Positions 11,934-18,613 of a DNA stretch of 18,613 nt are shown in pieces (positions within the stretch are counted from its first letter, which is position 1; every line of letters starts with the position of its first letter). The notes beneath the pieces were generated by a model. The model ran no database searches. It saw only the letters and a program-made list of their open reading frames with translations, and had not been told where the DNA came from. A program made the position numbers and the translations under genes. Source of the stretch: Candidatus Nomurabacteria bacterium (lineage in GTDB: Bacteria > Patescibacteriota > Minisyncoccia > Phycocordibacterales > UBA2100); contig CALRIB010000010.1 in NCBI GenBank assembly GCA_943359705.1, forward strand, positions 1-18,613, read 5' to 3'.

Positions 11934-13889
11934 ATGGATCCGATGGAGTCGCGCGACCATGAGCAGGAAAAGATAGAACGCTTACGGCGTGCGATGTATT
12001 CGCGCGAGATGAGTCCTAAGTTGAAGGAGCGCGAGCGACGCGAAATGGATGAGATACGCCCTATCGTGGGGGAAGATTGGCAACGCCACGAGCCGCAACT
12101 TGAAAACACCATGGTGGCGCCTCGCACGATAGGTATGGCGCGCAAGGTGCTGTGGTGGGTGCTCGCGGGCGCGGTACTCTTTTTTATCGCGGCAGGCGGT
12201 TTCTTTGTCTACTACTTCGCTCTTGGCACCGGCGCTTCTCCTGCCTCACCCAACAACATCGACATCACCATCTCCGGGCCGCCGCAGATAGCGGGGGGTG
12301 AGGCAACCGAGCTGCAGGTTACGGTGACCAATCGTAATCAGGTGTCTCTCCAGCTCGCCGACATTGTCATCACGTATCCGACGGGCACACGATCACCGAC
12401 CGACCTCTCAACCGATCTTTCCAATCAGCGCATCTCGCTCGGCACGATTGAGCCGGGCGGCAAACGACAAGGCACCATTTCCGCGATCTTTTCAGGGAGT
12501 AGCAGCAGCGACGCGAACGTCAAGGTCGACCTCGAATACCGACTCGCCGGCTCAAGTGCGCTATTCGTCGCGTCGAGCGAGTACCACAGCACGTTCAGTT
12601 CCTCGGCGCTCTCGGTCACTGTCGACGGCAACAACGAGACGATATCCGGCCAGCCTATCGCATTCACCGTCACCGTCGCATCCAACGCCAACACAACGGT
12701 CAAAGATGCACTGCTCGCGGTCAGCTACCCGTTCGGCTTCGTGCTTACGTCGGCGACGCCTGCCGCGAAGACGGCAGGCGTGTGGGAACTCGGCGACCTC
12801 GCGCCCGGCCAAAAACGCGACATCACCATCCGCGGTACACTCTCGGGCGAAAGCGGGGACCAACGCGTCTTCCGTTTCTCCTCGGGTACACGAGCCAAGC
12901 CGCAAGACACCACCATCAAAACGAACCTTGCCGACAGTACGTTCAAAATGAAGATATCTGAGCCGTTCCTCGGCCTCGCTGTCGCGGTCAACAAAACTTC
13001 AGGCGCGAGTGCCGCGGTATCTCCCGGCGACAACGTAAACGCTGTTGTCTCGTGGCAGAACAATTTACCGACCGCGATTACCGACGCGGTTATCGTCGCG
13101 CGTCTCTCAGGGATACAGATAGACGGCGCGACCGTACACTCCATCGACGGCTTCTTCCGTTCCACCGACGATGTGGTGCTCTGGGACAAAACAACGACCA
13201 ACGGGGTGTTTGCAAACATCGCCGCGGGAGCCAAGGGCACCGTCGGTTTTTCATTCCAAATGCCCTCAAGCGATGTGCTCAAAAACATCCGCGACCCGTA
13301 CCTCACTATCACCGTCAACGCGGCAGGCAAACGTCTATCCGAAGACGGCGTGCCCGAAAACCTCCAGGCCACCGCCTCGCAGCGCGTGGCGCTTGCGAGC
13401 GACCTTAAGCTCACTGCTCAGGGCTTGTACTACGCCAACCCGTTCGGCTCCTCGGGCCCGATGCCGCCTAAATCCGGCACCGAGACTACGTACGCCGTTG
13501 TCTTCACGCTCACCAACACGACCAATAAAATAGAAGGTGCCAAACTCAAAGCGACTCTTCCGGCGTATGTGCGCTGGACGGGCATTTATAGTCCCGCAAC
13601 CGAGAAAATATCGTTCAACCAAAACGACGGCACCTTCTCATGGGACATCGGCACCATAGAGCCGGGGGTAGGGTTAAACGGCATCCCGCCGCGCCAAGCT
13701 GCCGTTGCCATCGGCTTTACGCCTTCTACCTCGCAGATAGGGCAGGAGCCCATACTTCTGCAAACTATCGGTCTCACCGGCACCGATTCATCTACCGGGC
13801 AGGCCGTCAAAAAGACAGTCAAGAACGTGACCACCAACATCGTGGGCGATCCGGGCTTTAGCGCGACGAATGCGACCGTGGTACGGTAG
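11934..13889 (+). CDS. Membrane-anchored surface protein with four Ig-like (DUF11/CARDB-like) repeats
   Basis: A 651-residue protein with a charged cytoplasmic head (1-70, Arg/Glu-rich, likely helical), one membrane helix (about 71-95) and a large outer part of beta-sandwich repeats. I see four: about 109-226, 227-345, 346-475 and 490-645. Each has the pattern of a short strand, a GG/GQ/GD turn, VTVTN- or VSWQN-like strand, and a landmark near its middle: LGTIEPGGK (169-177), LGDLAPGQK (286-294), NIAAGAK (428-434) and IGTIEPGVG (572-580). This matches DUF11/CARDB-type extracellular domains of adhesins and cell-wall proteins. It is rich in Thr, Ser, Ala and Asn with almost no Cys. A type II topology with cytoplasmic N-terminus is inferred. 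The role is unknown; contact with a host cell or cell-surface scaffolding are possible. It sits between recO and glyS with its own promoter. Confidence 0.75.
   Translation: MDPMESRDHEQEKIERLRRAMYSREMSPKLKERERREMDEIRPIVGEDWQRHEPQLENTMVAPRTIGMARKVLWWVLAGAVLFFIAAGGFFVYYFALGTGASPASPNNIDITISGPPQIAGGEATELQVTVTNRNQVSLQLADIVITYPTGTRSPTDLSTDLSNQRISLGTIEPGGKRQGTISAIFSGSSSSDANVKVDLEYRLAGSSALFVASSEYHSTFSSSALSVTVDGNNETISGQPIAFTVTVASNANTTVKDALLAVSYPFGFVLTSATPAAKTAGVWELGDLAPGQKRDITIRGTLSGESGDQRVFRFSSGTRAKPQDTTIKTNLADSTFKMKISEPFLGLAVAVNKTSGASAAVSPGDNVNAVVSWQNNLPTAITDAVIVARLSGIQIDGATVHSIDGFFRSTDDVVLWDKTTTNGVFANIAAGAKGTVGFSFQMPSSDVLKNIRDPYLTITVNAAGKRLSEDGVPENLQATASQRVALASDLKLTAQGLYYANPFGSSGPMPPKSGTETTYAVVFTLTNTTNKIEGAKLKATLPAYVRWTGIYSPATEKISFNQNDGTFSWDIGTIEPGVGLNGIPPRQAAVAIGFTPSTSQIGQEPILLQTIGLTGTDSSTGQAVKKTVKNVTTNIVGDPGFSATNATVVR
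12756..12781. repeat. 10-bp inverted repeat inside the surface-protein gene
   Basis: ACGCCTGCCG (12756-12765) and CGGCAGGCGT (12772-12781) are exact reverse complements around a 6-nt loop. They share the GCCTGCCG/CGGCAGGC half-sites with the helicase palindrome. The encoded residues (TPAAKTAGV) fit the domain, so this may be a natural hairpin rather than an insertion. Confidence 0.6.
13879..13887 (+). promoter_or_regulatory. Possible extended -10 (TGG-TACGGT) of glyS
   Basis: TACGGT at 13882-13887 follows TGG and ends 8 nt before the ATG at 13896. It fits the local pattern in spacing but is a weaker hexamer and overlaps the last codons of the surface-protein gene. Confidence 0.3.
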
Positions 13890-13895
13890 TTCGAT

Positions 13896-15203
13896 ATGAG
13901 CGACGTGACAATGGAAAAAATAATCTCGCTGTGCAAGCGGCGCGGATTCATTTATCCCGGCAGCGAAATATACGGCGGCCTCTCCGGCACATGGGATTAC
14001 GGCCCGCTCGGCGTCGAATTGAAAAATAACATCAAGGCGCTCTGGTGGAGTACCTTCATCCGCGAGCGCGACGATATGTTCGGCGTCGATGCAGCTATCC
14101 TCATGCATCCGAAAGTCTGGGAAGCGAGCGGGCATGTGGCAGGGTTTTCCGACCCGCTCGTCGAGTGCAAGAAATGCAAGAAACGTTTTCGTGCCGATCA
14201 TGTAGAAGGCGGAAAGTGCCCCGAATGCGGCGGCGCCTTGGGCGAAGTGCGGCAGTTCAACATGATGTTCAAGACGCAGATAGGTGCGGCTGAGGACGAG
14301 CAGTCGGTTTCCTACCTCCGCCCGGAAACCGCAGGAGGGATTTTCGTCAATTTCAAAAATGTGGTCGACTCGTTCCACCCCAAACTACCGTTTGGTATCG
14401 GGCAGATAGGGAAGGCCTTTCGCAACGAAATCGCCCCGCGTGATTTTATTTTCCGCGTGCGTGAGATGGAACAGATGGAAATCGAATACTTTGTCCGTCC
14501 GTCCGAATGGGAAGCGGCGTTTGAGGAGTGGCGCAAAGAGTCGCTCGGATTCTTTGAGGCAGTCGGCATCGAGAAGAATAGTGTTCACGAGCTAGAAGTA
14601 GCCGACGGCGACCGAGCACACTATTCCAAACGCACGATTGATTTTGAATTCGATTTCCCGTTCGGTCGCAAAGAGCTCTCCGGTCTCGCATATCGCACCG
14701 ATTTCGACCTCGCCGCTCATGCCAAGGCATCCGGGCAAGATATTTCCTATCTCGACGCCGACGGATCGCGCACCGTTCCGCATGTCATCGAGCCTTCTTT
14801 CGGCGTCGACCGCACCATTCTTGCGCTTCTCACTTCCGTGTACACCGAAGACGAACTCGGCGGCGAGACTCGCACGTATCTGAAATTCAACAAAGCCGTC
14901 GCACCCGTTAAGGCTGCGATTTTTCCGCTTCTCAAAAATAAACCCGAGCTCGTCGCGAAAGCGCGCGAAGTGTACATGATGCTCAAGAAAGTAATCCCAC
15001 AAATCGTCTGGGACGACAACGGCAACATCGGCAAACGCTACCGCCGCCAAGATGAAATCGGCACTCCGTACTGCATCACCATCGACTTCGACACCCTAGG
15101 CGAAAACCCCGAACTCAAAGACACCGTCACCCTCCGCGACCGCGACACGGGCGAACAGGAACGAGTGGCAATCGGCGAACTCATCGCGAAAATCGCGGCT
15201 TAA
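13896..15203 (+). CDS. glyS: Glycyl-tRNA synthetase (single-chain dimeric type)
   Basis: This class II synthetase charges tRNA-Gly and belongs to the alpha2 dimer type (GlyQS/archaeal-eukaryotic-like), not the alpha2-beta2 type. The 435-residue protein shows CKRRGFIYPGSEIYGG (13-28), a zinc-ribbon with Cys91, 94, 108 and 111, LRPETAGGIF (141-150), motif 2 AFRNEIAPRDFIFRVRE (174-190) with REMEQMEIEYF, and motif 3 EPSFGVDRTILALL (299-312). The C-terminal anticodon-binding domain starts near 335 with VAPVKAAIFPL. Length is near the short end of the family. It starts 6 nt after the surface-protein stop; ATG 13911 is an alternative start but would remove little. It could be read through from the upstream gene. 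Confidence 0.97.
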   Translation: MSDVTMEKIISLCKRRGFIYPGSEIYGGLSGTWDYGPLGVELKNNIKALWWSTFIRERDDMFGVDAAILMHPKVWEASGHVAGFSDPLVECKKCKKRFRADHVEGGKCPECGGALGEVRQFNMMFKTQIGAAEDEQSVSYLRPETAGGIFVNFKNVVDSFHPKLPFGIGQIGKAFRNEIAPRDFIFRVREMEQMEIEYFVRPSEWEAAFEEWRKESLGFFEAVGIEKNSVHELEVADGDRAHYSKRTIDFEFDFPFGRKELSGLAYRTDFDLAAHAKASGQDISYLDADGSRTVPHVIEPSFGVDRTILALLTSVYTEDELGGETRTYLKFNKAVAPVKAAIFPLLKNKPELVAKAREVYMMLKKVIPQIVWDDNGNIGKRYRRQDEIGTPYCITIDFDTLGENPELKDTVTLRDRDTGEQERVAIGELIAKIAA

Positions 15204-15230
15204 AGCAGTCGTTTACCGGATTCGAGACTG

Positions 15231-15239
15231 TGCTACGAT
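15231..15239 (+). promoter_or_regulatory. Extended -10 (TGC-TACGAT) of the AI-2E-family permease gene
   Basis: TACGAT at 15234-15239 follows TGC and ends 7 nt before the ATG at 15247. The upstream in-frame ATG at 15238 lies within the hexamer, so 15247 is the preferred start. TTTACC at 15212-15217 is a possible weak -35 with a 16-nt spacer. Confidence 0.55.
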
Positions 15240-15246
15240 GCGCCTC

Positions 15247-16305
15247 ATGGAGGGGCGGAATTTCAGTATTTCCATCACGACCGGTACGGTCATCAAGGCG
15301 GTACTGATTTTGGTCGGTGCGTGGCTGCTTTTCACGCTTCGTAGCCTCATTCTCGACGTAGTTACTGCGGTCGTCATTGCCTCCGCTATCGAGCCGGCAG
15401 TCGTTCGCCTTCGAAAGAGCGGTTTTCCTCGAGTGCTCTCGGTTATCGTTGTGTACCTCGTGCTTCTACTGGTTTTTTTCAGCATCTTCTTCTTTTTCCT
15501 CCCGTCAGTGTTCCAAGACTTCAGCACGTTTATCGGTACGCTCCCGAGTTATCTCGACACCTTCAACCACCTCAGCTCTTTTGACGAGTACGCTCGCTCG
15601 CTCGGTGTGACCCCGCCCGACCTCTCGAGCGCGAATTTCATGCAAAGCATTCGCGATGCGATCGACGTCAACGGCGTCTTCGGCAATGCCTTCACCGCCA
15701 TCGCGAGTATTTTCGGCGGCGTCATTTCCTTCATTCTTATTATCGTGTTCTCCTTTTATTTTGCGGTTATCGAAACGGGCGTGGACGACTTTTTGCGCGT
15801 CATTTCGCCCAAAAAGCATCAGGCATACCTGCTCGACCTCTGGCGCCGCTCGCGCCACAAGATAGGTCTTTGGATGCAAGGGCAACTCTTGCTTGCGGTC
15901 ATTATGGGGGTGCTCGTGTATCTCGGCCTCACCATCCTCGGTATTAAGCACGCGCTCGTGCTGGCGGTCATTGCAGCGGTCTTTGAAATAATCCCGGTGT
16001 TCGGCCCCACGCTCGCTGCGGTGCCGGCGATACTCATCGCATTCGTCGACGGCGGCGCCACAAAGGGTCTTTTCACGGTCGGCCTCTACGTCATCGCTCA
16101 ACAATTTGAGAATCACCTCATCTATCCGCTCGTCGTGACGCGCGTCGTCGGTGTGCCGCCGCTTCTCGTTATTCTCGCGCTCATCGCGGGCGCGCAGCTG
16201 GCCGGCTTCCTCGGCATCCTGCTTTCGGTACCGGTCGCGGCCATCATCCAAGAATTGGCAAAAGATTTCGAAGAGAGCAAAGCGTTCGAGAGTTCCACCG
16301 CGTAG
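15247..16305 (+). CDS. AI-2E family (PerM-like) membrane transporter
   Basis: A 352-residue polytopic membrane protein of the AI-2E exporter/PerM family, whose members include E. coli TqsA and sodium/proton antiporter-like proteins; the substrate here is unknown. Helices near the N-terminus (IKAVLILVGAWLLFTL, LDVVTAVVIASAIEPAV) lead to the family's paired hydrophobic segments, a soluble loop (about residues 95-150), and the diagnostic C-terminal half with FEIIPVFGPTLAAVPAILIA and QFENHLIYPLVVTRVVGVPPL. The last helix region (LLSVPVAAIIQELAKDF) also matches the family. A start at 15238 would add three residues but collides with the -10 box. metG begins 5 nt after its stop, so this promoter probably also drives metG and the two genes beyond. 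Confidence 0.9.
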   Translation: MEGRNFSISITTGTVIKAVLILVGAWLLFTLRSLILDVVTAVVIASAIEPAVVRLRKSGFPRVLSVIVVYLVLLLVFFSIFFFFLPSVFQDFSTFIGTLPSYLDTFNHLSSFDEYARSLGVTPPDLSSANFMQSIRDAIDVNGVFGNAFTAIASIFGGVISFILIIVFSFYFAVIETGVDDFLRVISPKKHQAYLLDLWRRSRHKIGLWMQGQLLLAVIMGVLVYLGLTILGIKHALVLAVIAAVFEIIPVFGPTLAAVPAILIAFVDGGATKGLFTVGLYVIAQQFENHLIYPLVVTRVVGVPPLLVILALIAGAQLAGFLGILLSVPVAAIIQELAKDFEESKAFESSTA

Positions 16306-16310
16306 TCTCC

Positions 16311-17753
16311 ATGGCGAAAGCTTTTTACCTTACAACGACGTTGCCGTACGTAAACGCCGACCCGCACATCGGCTTTGCGCTTGAGATAGTCCAGGCGGAC
16401 ATTCTCGCGCGCTACCGCGCGCTTTGCGGTGACGAAGTATTTTTCAACACCGGCACCGACGAGCACGGAGTGAAAATTTATCGCAAAGCGCAGGAAGAAG
16501 GGAAGGATACGCAGAGCTACGCGGACGAATACGCGGCAAAGTTCCAAGATCTCAAACAAAAACTCGGGTTGTTTGAAGGCCTGCACTTCATTCGTACCAC
16601 CAATCCGCATCACAAAGCTGCGGCACAGGAATTTTGGAAGCGCTGCGCCGCAAACGGCGACATCGAGAAGAAATTGTACCGGATGAAATATTGCGTCGGC
16701 TGTGAGCTTGAGAAAACCGATTCTGAACTCGTCGACGGTAAGTGCCCGATTCATCCGAATTTGGAAATCGAGACGCGTGAGGAGGAGAATTATTTCTTCA
16801 AATTTTCGAACTATCAAAAGCCGCTTCTGGAGATGTACGCGAAGAATCCGGAGTTTGTCGTACCCGATTTCCGCTTCAACGAAATAAAGCGCTTTATCGA
16901 AGATGGCGCCGAAGACTTCTCCATCTCGCGCCTCAAAGAAAAAATGCCGTGGGGCGTCGAGGTCCCGGGCGACTCTGCGCACGTCATGTACGTGTGGTTT
17001 GATGCGCTCATCAATTATATTTCTACACTCGGCTGGCCGGAAAAGGAAGTGGACTTCGAGAGATTCTGGGGCTCAAAAGCTGCACCAAATGCGGTACAGA
17101 TGGCCGGAAAAGACCAAATTCGCCAGCAGGCGGCGATGTGGCAAGCAATGCTCATCTCCGCAGGTCTCCCGCCCACCAAGCAGATAGTTATCCATGGATT
17201 CATCAATGTCGGCGGGCAAAAGATGTCGAAAAGTCTCGGCAACGTGGTTAATCCGATGGATATCGTCGACGAGTACGGCGCCGACGCACTTCGCTACTAT
17301 CTCGCGCGGCACATTCATCCGTTCGAGGATTCTGATTTCACGATGGAGAAATTCAAGGAGGCATACAACGCGGGCCTCGCCAACGGCCTCGGCAATTTAG
17401 TAGCGCGCGTGATGCAGCTCGCGAGCACCAATCTCGCGGAACCGGTGAAAGTAGAATTCACACCGTATCCGCAGGAATTCACTAATGCACTCGACGCGTA
17501 TGAGATGAACAAAGCCGTCGACTACGTATGGTCGCGCATTCACTTACTCGACCAAAAAATAAATCAGACCGAGCCGTTCAAGCTCGTGAAGACCGAACCG
17601 GAAAAAGGGAAGGAGCTCATTCGTGAACTCGTACGCGAACTTGCCGCCATCGACCTGATGCTCGAGCCCATCCTCCCGGGGACAAGCGGGAAAATCATCG
17701 AAGCCATTATGGCCAACAAAAAGCCGGAGAATTTGTTTCCTCGAAAAGAATAA
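16311..17753 (+). CDS. metG: Methionyl-tRNA synthetase
   Basis: This class I synthetase charges initiator and elongator tRNA-Met. The 480-residue protein has PYVNADPHIGFALEIVQAD near the N-terminus (HIGF at 19-22 in place of HIGH), a connective-peptide zinc knuckle with Cys128, Cys131, Cys145 and His148, and QKMSKSLGN (KMSKS at 304-308). The segment AGKDQIRQQAAMW (265-277) replaces the more usual GKDI-R-FH sequence found in many MetRSs; I take this as lineage variation. The helical anticodon-binding domain fills about 340-470. There is no C-terminal tRNA-binding (EMAP/Trbp111) extension. It has no -10 box and starts 5 nt after the permease gene, so it is probably cotranscribed with it and with the two genes downstream. 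Confidence 0.97.
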   Translation: MAKAFYLTTTLPYVNADPHIGFALEIVQADILARYRALCGDEVFFNTGTDEHGVKIYRKAQEEGKDTQSYADEYAAKFQDLKQKLGLFEGLHFIRTTNPHHKAAAQEFWKRCAANGDIEKKLYRMKYCVGCELEKTDSELVDGKCPIHPNLEIETREEENYFFKFSNYQKPLLEMYAKNPEFVVPDFRFNEIKRFIEDGAEDFSISRLKEKMPWGVEVPGDSAHVMYVWFDALINYISTLGWPEKEVDFERFWGSKAAPNAVQMAGKDQIRQQAAMWQAMLISAGLPPTKQIVIHGFINVGGQKMSKSLGNVVNPMDIVDEYGADALRYYLARHIHPFEDSDFTMEKFKEAYNAGLANGLGNLVARVMQLASTNLAEPVKVEFTPYPQEFTNALDAYEMNKAVDYVWSRIHLLDQKINQTEPFKLVKTEPEKGKELIRELVRELAAIDLMLEPILPGTSGKIIEAIMANKKPENLFPRKE

Positions 17754-17755
17754 AT

Positions 17756-18559
17756 ATGGGCTTTGAGCAATTTCGGAAAGCGACGGCAGATTCCATCAAA
17801 GCGGTTAGCAAGAAAGATCGTCCGGAAAAATTAGATGAGATTCAGCGCACCGAAGAATATTGGAAGGCTCGGTCAGAAAAATTGAAAGCGGTAGTGCAGC
17901 CCACTGAATTATCGGAGGACCGCATCTCACTTCATTGGAAGATTAAGAGCGTCTATCACGGGACTGATACGGCTGGCATTAATGTCTTAAACTTCGCAGA
18001 AGAGAGCACCATCGGGAATCACGCGGTGTACTTTACCATTGATCCCGCGTTAGCCATGGGCTACGCAAAACTTCGAGGAAAAGAAAGAAAAACCGGACAA
18101 TCCCACTTGTATGAGGCGACATTAAGAGACACGAATTTGTTAAATTGGGCCGAACAAGAGACTGTCAAAAAATTAGGGAAAGAATTTGGAGACTACTGCT
18201 TCACGGCCTGGGAAGAGTTAGGCACATTGGAGTACAAAGATTTCTCGCAAAAGCACGGGTTGTGGGGGCACGTCGAAAAAAGAACGGCTTTATATGCGCT
18301 TAAGAAAATCATTGAAATATGCGACCACCCGGATAAATTGAACGGCGGAAATATAAAAACTATCTCTCAGGGTGTAATGGGCATTTTCTTTGAGAAGTTC
18401 GTTAAGGATAAGGGTTACGATGGAGTCATCACTATAGAAGGAGGAGATGACCAAGAATTTACGGCAAAATCGGGCATTTCGGTCGTTCTCTTCAACCGAG
18501 AAAAAATATTGTCTCACAGAGCAATTGATATAACACCAGAGAGAAATTTGAGGTCATGA
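17756..18559 (+). CDS. AT-rich protein resembling an ADP-ribosyltransferase fold
   Basis: A 267-residue protein with no confident family. It has a charged helical start (1-60), then SVYHGTDTAGIN (65-76), HAVYFTIDPALAMGYAKLRG (89-108), SHLYEATLRDTNLLNW (116-131), KGYDGVITIEGG (219-230) and SGISVVLFNREKIL (239-252). That order, HGT then YFT-D-A--YA, then GYDGV and a final VVLF-x-x-x-x-I, is what one sees in distant ADP-ribosyltransferase-like domains of phage polyvalent proteins and toxins, where the His and Tyr belong to the NAD-binding triad. The third catalytic residue is not clear, so activity is uncertain. Hand counting gives about 42% GC over 18121-18360, well below its neighbours. It starts 2 nt after metG and overlaps tatD by ATGA, so it lies inside an operon. 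Confidence 0.6.
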   Translation: MGFEQFRKATADSIKAVSKKDRPEKLDEIQRTEEYWKARSEKLKAVVQPTELSEDRISLHWKIKSVYHGTDTAGINVLNFAEESTIGNHAVYFTIDPALAMGYAKLRGKERKTGQSHLYEATLRDTNLLNWAEQETVKKLGKEFGDYCFTAWEELGTLEYKDFSQKHGLWGHVEKRTALYALKKIIEICDHPDKLNGGNIKTISQGVMGIFFEKFVKDKGYDGVITIEGGDDQEFTAKSGISVVLFNREKILSHRAIDITPERNLRS

Positions 18560-18613
18560 AATATTTCGATGCACATACGCACGTCAACTTTGTCGCTTAC
18601 AACGAAGACCGCG
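18556..18613 (+). CDS. tatD: TatD-family metal-dependent hydrolase, N-terminal fragment
   Basis: Only 19 codons are present before the right edge. They read MKYFDAHTHVNFVAYNEDR, with the DAHTH metal-binding motif at residues 5-9 that opens TatD deoxyribonucleases and related amidohydrolase-fold enzymes. The ATG overlaps the stop of the upstream gene as ATGA, so the pair is probably translationally coupled. metG followed by tatD is a conserved bacterial arrangement, which supports the call. No active-site residue beyond the first His pair can be checked. Confidence 0.75.
   Translation, partial: MKYFDAHTHVNFVAYNEDR

Noticed and set aside
15505..16251. 248-codon minus-strand open frame opposite the permease gene
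   Set aside because: The translation is Glu/Arg/Asp-rich low-complexity sequence, the mirror of hydrophobic codons; no start signal.
16122..16982. 286-codon minus-strand open frame opposite the permease gene and metG
   Set aside because: It is antisense to conserved MetRS and AI-2E-family sequence and has no recognisable domain.
1..18613. CRISPR array, insertion sequence or prophage module
   Set aside because: No regularly spaced repeats, transposase, integrase or terminal repeats were seen on either strand.

Overview
The window looks like part of a small, densely packed genome of an uncultivated Patescibacteria/CPR bacterium, most likely a Parcubacteria lineage of the Kaiserbacteria/Adlerbacteria kind. 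This is inference from gene content, protein style and intergenic signals; no 16S gene is present. The clues are: single short housekeeping genes with almost no spacers; rplK followed directly by argS with no rplA; a Pif1-type helicase and a large membrane-anchored Ig-like repeat protein sitting among tRNA synthetase genes; and a 20-bp CCTGCC...GGCAGG palindrome read in frame as protein. Spot counts put most genes in the mid-to-high 50s % GC.

Layout. 1-2.7 kb is an envelope block: a partial DedA-like membrane protein (minus), a GT4 glycosyltransferase (plus), a six-helix membrane protein of unknown role (minus, overlapping the glycosyltransferase tail to tail), a PAP2_C-type membrane phosphatase and a 65-residue coiled-coil/TM protein. 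2.7-3.5 kb is a SIMPL (DUF541) protein, followed by a 92-bp structured inverted repeat. 3.6-5.1 kb is the secE-nusG-rplK operon with a recognisable -35/-10 promoter and a hairpin in its leader. 5.1-18.6 kb runs entirely on the plus strand: argS, Pif1-like helicase, ileS, recO, four-repeat surface protein, glyS, AI-2E-family permease, metG, an AT-rich gene resembling an ADP-ribosyltransferase fold, and the first 19 codons of a TatD-family nuclease. Four aminoacyl-tRNA synthetases lie within 12.7 kb.

How the genes are expressed. At least eight genes have a -10-like hexamer (TATACT, TATAGT, TACAAT, TACGAT, TACAGT), usually extended by TGN, ending 6-8 nt before the start codon and placed just after, or inside, the upstream gene's end. 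This predicts leaderless mRNAs and fixes several start codons (ileS 8432, AI-2E permease 15247). By contrast nusG, rplK, metG, the ADP-ribosyltransferase-like gene and tatD have no such box and look like downstream members of operons. nusG and rplK share near-identical G-poor repeat leaders.

Most worth a second look: the AT-rich ADP-ribosyltransferase-like gene lodged between metG and tatD; the in-frame palindromic insert in the helicase; the 92-bp double hairpin before secE; the leaderless promoter pattern; and the repeated nusG/rplK leaders.
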